From positions 1 to 9,101 of the forward strand of contig DAOUFY010000131.1 in assembly GCA_034429745.1 (NCBI GenBank): a stretch of 9,101 bases of DNA. The letters are read 5' to 3'. Position 1 is the stretch's first letter. Every line of letters begins with the position of its first letter. Below are positions 6,712 through 9,101 of the stretch, piece by piece. The DNA is from JBAXBF01 sp034429745. GTDB lineage: Bacteria; Chloroflexota; Anaerolineae; Anaerolineales; DRKV01. A program made the translations under genes and the position numbers. The notes under the pieces were generated by a model. It searched no databases. It was given only the letters and a program-made list of their open reading frames with translations, and was not told the origin of the DNA.

Positions 6712-7481
6712 TTGCTTTGATTGTTAATTTCGTATAGGTATTGAAGGCCGTCTAGGGTTAACCATGGAGCAACGAAATCTATCATTGGGGTCTCTTTAGA
6801 TATTATCTCAGCTAGACCACCGGTAGCTACTACTTTAGTAGTAGTTCCTAATTCTTTTTTGAAACGATTGATCATTCCTTCGACCATAGACACATATCCA
6901 AATAATATGCCGGATTGAATAGAGTGAATAGTATTTCTTCCTATAGCCGTAGGAGGGGGAGATAATTCAATGCGAGGCAATTTGGCAGTTCGTTGGAATA
7001 ATGCTTCAGCAGCTATCACAATACCTGGAGCGATTGCCCCACCTAGATATACACCATTGTCATCAATAGCGTCAAAAGTAGTGGCAGTTCCAAAATCCAC
7101 CACACATAATGGAGCTCCGTATAAGTGAAAAGCGATTGCAGCATCAACAATTCGATCAGCTCCTACAGAGTTTGGCTCTTCATACTTAATGATTACTCCG
7201 GTCTGGAGAGTACTATCAACAATCATTGGTTCAATATTCAAAAAATTTTTACATACTTGAACCCATCTGTTGGTAAGTGGGGGAACAACTGATGCAATAA
7301 TTCCACCTGAAATTTCCCTTGAAGATATTTCTTGATATTTTAGTAAATTAATTAGTTGAATTCCAAACTCATCTGGCATTCGATCATGATCGGAAGCTAG
7401 TCTCCAACGAGCTTTAGGGTTTTTATTATCATATATTCCAATGGTAATATTAGTGTTTCCTATGTCTATACAGATAATCAT
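6708..7481 (-). CDS. coaX: Type III pantothenate kinase
   Basis: A 257-residue cytoplasmic kinase of the ASKHA fold that phosphorylates pantothenate, the first step of CoA synthesis. The phosphate-binding DIGNTN is at residues 6-11. GADR at 107-110 contains the presumed catalytic base D109. DFGTATTFD at 129-137, LGGAIAPG at 146-153 and TGGLA at 220-224 complete the family motifs. Length is normal. Type III kinases are not feedback-inhibited by CoA and need a monovalent cation, which is family knowledge. The ATG at 7481 gives the canonical N-terminus, yet the sequence before it has no Shine-Dalgarno match. The upstream hydrolase stop is only 7 bp away, so reinitiation is likely. Pairing with coaBC in one operon covers pantothenate to phosphopantetheine. 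Confidence 0.96.
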   Translation of the reverse strand: MIICIDIGNTNITIGIYDNKNPKARWRLASDHDRMPDEFGIQLINLLKYQEISSREISGGIIASVVPPLTNRWVQVCKNFLNIEPMIVDSTLQTGVIIKYEEPNSVGADRIVDAAIAFHLYGAPLCVVDFGTATTFDAIDDNGVYLGGAIAPGIVIAAEALFQRTAKLPRIELSPPPTAIGRNTIHSIQSGILFGYVSMVEGMINRFKKELGTTTKVVATGGLAEIISKETPMIDFVAPWLTLDGLQYLYEINNQSK

Positions 7482-7488
7482 GGGTTGA

Positions 7489-8277
7489 TTAAAGGATGTT
7501 TATAAAATCTGAAAGAATTGAATTAAATGATTCAGGTTGTTCCATATTAACCATATGCCCAGCGTCTGATATTACTTCTAACCGCGATTCTGGAATCATT
7601 TGGGCCATTTTTTCTGATTCAGCAACGGATGCAAGAACATCATCCTTACCATGAATGATCAATGTTGGTAAATTAAGATAGGGCAAAATAGAACTATAGT
7701 CAGGACGGTTTTTCATTGCTTGCAAGCTGCCAATAACGCCTTCCAAAGAGGAGTTCAACATTATTGTCTTTAGTTCTTGTAATAATTCAGGCTTATTTTT
7801 TAAAGTAGTTGGAGACACCATCTTTGAAATAAGCAAATTTACTAGCGCTTCAATGCCTTGATCTTTGGCAATAGACGCTAGCTTATCTCGATTTGCCTTA
7901 CCCTCTTCAGTGTCTGGGGTAGCTCGTGTAGAAACTAGGCATAAACCAGAAAGCCACTTTGCATATTTTTGGCAGAAAGCTAAAGCAATGTATCCACCCA
8001 TAGATAAGCCAACGAGAACGGGAGCGATAATGTTTAGGTGATCAAAAAAATTGGCAATATCAAAAGCAAAGAGGTCCATCGAATATTCATCGTTTGTTGC
8101 TTGTGATTCTCCAAACCCGCGTAAGTCTAATGTGATTACTCTCAATTTATCAGATAAACCTTCCATTTGAGAACGCCAAATATTTTTATTGAGAGGAAAT
8201 CCATGTATAAAAACCACAGGAAAACCGTTGCCCACATCTTCATAACTAAATTTAATATTATTGATGATGGTTTCCAT
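7489..8277 (-). CDS. Alpha/beta-fold hydrolase
   Basis: A 262-residue alpha/beta hydrolase, cytoplasmic by lack of signal peptide or membrane segments. The oxyanion motif HGFPL is at residues 25-29, the nucleophile elbow GLSMGG has S92, and LRGFGES near 53 is typical. D213 in HGKDD and H241 in DAGHM complete the triad. The cap region (about 125-195) is helical. The substrate is unknown; relatives include esterases, lactonases and BioH-like carboxylesterases. The ATG at 8277 is preferred: a purine-rich GGGGG lies 8 bases before it. A TTG at 8292 would add five residues but puts that GGGGG inside the gene. It leads the operon with coaX and coaBC, 7 bp before coaX. A role in CoA or pantetheine turnover can be imagined but nothing in the sequence shows it. 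Confidence 0.88.
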   Translation of the reverse strand: METIINNIKFSYEDVGNGFPVVFIHGFPLNKNIWRSQMEGLSDKLRVITLDLRGFGESQATNDEYSMDLFAFDIANFFDHLNIIAPVLVGLSMGGYIALAFCQKYAKWLSGLCLVSTRATPDTEEGKANRDKLASIAKDQGIEALVNLLISKMVSPTTLKNKPELLQELKTIMLNSSLEGVIGSLQAMKNRPDYSSILPYLNLPTLIIHGKDDVLASVAESEKMAQMIPESRLEVISDAGHMVNMEQPESFNSILSDFINIL

Positions 8278-8329
8278 AATTGCAACCCCCAAAATTTAAT
8301 CCGAATTCTAATATGTTAGGTCGGTTGTA

Positions 8330-8358
8330 TGTATAAGCGCTTGCACATATAGTGTACC
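8330..8358 (-). promoter_or_regulatory. Candidate promoter with overlapping cre-like site for the hydrolase-coaX-coaBC operon
   Basis: TATAAGCGCTTGCA at 8332-8345 matches the catabolite-responsive element consensus TGWAANCGNTNWCA at 10 of 12 defined positions, around the core palindrome AAGCGCTT (8335-8342). On the minus strand a weak -10 box (TATACA, 8330-8335) overlaps it and a weak -35-like GGTACA sits at 8353-8358. The arrangement would let a LacI/CcpA-family regulator block the operon. The promoter boxes are poor; the cre-like match is the stronger signal. Confidence 0.35.
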
Positions 8359-8399
8359 TCAATTTTCATCTTTTGGGATAAATTAATAAAAACAAAAAT

Positions 8400-8413
8400 A
8401 GTACTTAAGTACT
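8400..8413. promoter_or_regulatory. Perfect 14-bp palindrome AGTACTTAAGTACT
   Basis: AGTACTT-AAGTACT is fully self-complementary and lies in the divergent spacer, about 24 bases upstream of the first TATAAT of the plus-strand gene. It could be an operator. It has no flanking T-run to suggest a terminator. Confidence 0.35.
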
Positions 8414-8436
8414 GTTTATTTTCTACAAATACTGTC

Positions 8437-8448
8437 TATAATTATAAT
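8437..8448 (+). promoter_or_regulatory. Likely -10 region of the membrane-anchored protein gene
   Basis: Two adjacent TATAAT boxes (8437-8442 and 8443-8448) lie 26-37 bases before the ATG at 8474, giving a short leader. TTTCTA at 8420-8425 is a weak -35 match with a 17-base spacer for the second box. AGGAG at 8462-8466, seven bases before the ATG, is the ribosome binding site. Confidence 0.45.
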
Positions 8449-8473
8449 ATAGAACAATGTTAGGAGTTTAGCT

Positions 8474-9031
8474 ATGAGAAAGATTAAAGAGAGATGGATT
8501 GAAGTACTATTTAGTGTGGCTGTTTTGGTTACCGTTGCTGTAATATCAATAGTGAATTGGTCCAGAGAGGAAACCACGATTATTTATCCTCTAATCAATG
8601 ATAATAACGAAGAGTTTGCCATTGTTCCAGTTACAGGGAATACAGGCTTTGTAAATCTAGCTTGTGGCAGTGGCACTGTTTTAAAACTAGAAGATGGCAG
8701 CACTGTATCAGTACCAAAACTGGAGCCTTGTGAAATGAGTATTTCTGCCGGTGATGTAAAAGAAAGTGAATTACCAGCCAATTTGCCCGCAGATTATAAA
8801 TTTATTGATGCAACATCCGTGAATTTAATTTACAAAGGAGAATCCTTGCCAACATTACCTGAAAATAAGAAATTAGAAGTCTCATTCGTAGATAATGCTA
8901 ACCTTTTAACTAAAGAGGGGTTTTTGAGTGTTCTCCAATGGTCTCAAAATCGTTGGAAAGAAGTAGCCATAGATAGTCGGCTTAAAGCTATTTCCAATCA
9001 ATTAGGTGTATTTGTATTAGTCAAACGTTAG
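8474..9031 (+). CDS. Membrane-anchored extracytoplasmic protein of unknown function
   Basis: A 185-residue protein. A basic N-terminus (MRKIKERW) precedes one hydrophobic segment at about residues 9-28 that lacks a lipobox and a clear cleavage site, so an uncleaved anchor with the rest outside the membrane is likely. Residues 30-185 are rich in beta-prone stretches. Two cysteines (C64 and C86) could form a disulfide. The end (LSVLQWSQNRWKEV, then ISNQLGVFVLV) resembles the W-containing strand pair and closing hairpin seen at the C-terminus of some surface beta-sandwich domains. That is an impression from pattern only. I do not recognise the family. It is transcribed alone, divergent from the hydrolase operon, with its own promoter and a terminator after it. 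Confidence 0.7.
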   Translation: MRKIKERWIEVLFSVAVLVTVAVISIVNWSREETTIIYPLINDNNEEFAIVPVTGNTGFVNLACGSGTVLKLEDGSTVSVPKLEPCEMSISAGDVKESELPANLPADYKFIDATSVNLIYKGESLPTLPENKKLEVSFVDNANLLTKEGFLSVLQWSQNRWKEVAIDSRLKAISNQLGVFVLVKR

Positions 9032-9065
9032 GTATCTTATTAATACAAAAATTCCATTTTATTAG

Positions 9066-9101
9066 GCTGCCTGTATAATAATATTACAGGCAGCTTATTT
9101 T
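9066..9101 (+). terminator. Rho-independent terminator
   Basis: GCTGCCTGTA (9066-9075) pairs perfectly with TACAGGCAGC (9085-9094), a 10-bp stem with a 9-base A/T loop, followed directly by TTATTTT to the window end. It lies 34 bp after the stop codon of the membrane-anchored protein gene and ends that transcript. Confidence 0.9.

Noticed and set aside
8278..8292. TTG start for the alpha/beta hydrolase
   Set aside because: The ATG at 8277 has a purine-rich GGGGG eight bases upstream; using the TTG would place that signal inside the gene.

Overview
The window looks like chromosomal DNA of an AT-rich anaerobic member of the Bacillota, perhaps a clostridial or Negativicutes-type bacterium. This rests on strong AGGAG-type ribosome binding sites, A+T-rich spacers, a ferredoxin-dependent 2-oxoacid oxidoreductase, and a type III pantothenate kinase next to coaBC. 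The lineage is an inference; no rRNA or other marker gene is present. No mobile element, CRISPR array, tRNA or rRNA gene was found.

Region by region. (1) 1-1735, minus strand: a two-gene unit. The first gene encodes a methyltransferase-like protein with a worn cofactor motif. The second is an M28-type zinc peptidase cut by the window edge, with a long hydrophobic stretch inserted between two metal ligands. (2) 1736-1860: a short divergent promoter region with two AT-rich palindromes whose centres lie 21 bp apart. (3) 1861-4680, plus strand: four tightly packed genes for a complete four-subunit 2-oxoacid:ferredoxin oxidoreductase, in the order delta (two 4Fe-4S clusters), alpha, beta (thiamine diphosphate and one 4Fe-4S cluster), gamma. 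(4) 4733-5437, plus strand: a cytoplasmic zinc-ribbon/TPR protein. (5) 5455-8277, minus strand, convergent with the previous gene: an alpha/beta hydrolase, coaX and coaBC in one operon. (6) 8278-8473: a second divergent intergenic region with a cre-like site and a perfect 14-bp palindrome. (7) 8474-9031, plus strand: a membrane-anchored protein of unknown function, followed by a clear intrinsic terminator.

How the genes work together. The oxidoreductase would turn a 2-oxoacid plus CoA into acyl-CoA, CO2 and reduced ferredoxin. CoaX and CoaBC carry out the first three steps from pantothenate to 4'-phosphopantetheine, so the two operons sit on the supply and use sides of CoA metabolism. They are nevertheless separate, convergent transcription units.

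Most of the window is ordinary metabolism. The parts that deserve a second look are the membrane-interrupted M28 peptidase with its methyltransferase-like partner, the Asp/Ser decarboxylase site of CoaBC, the tandem palindromes between the divergent operons, and the cre-like site before the CoA genes.
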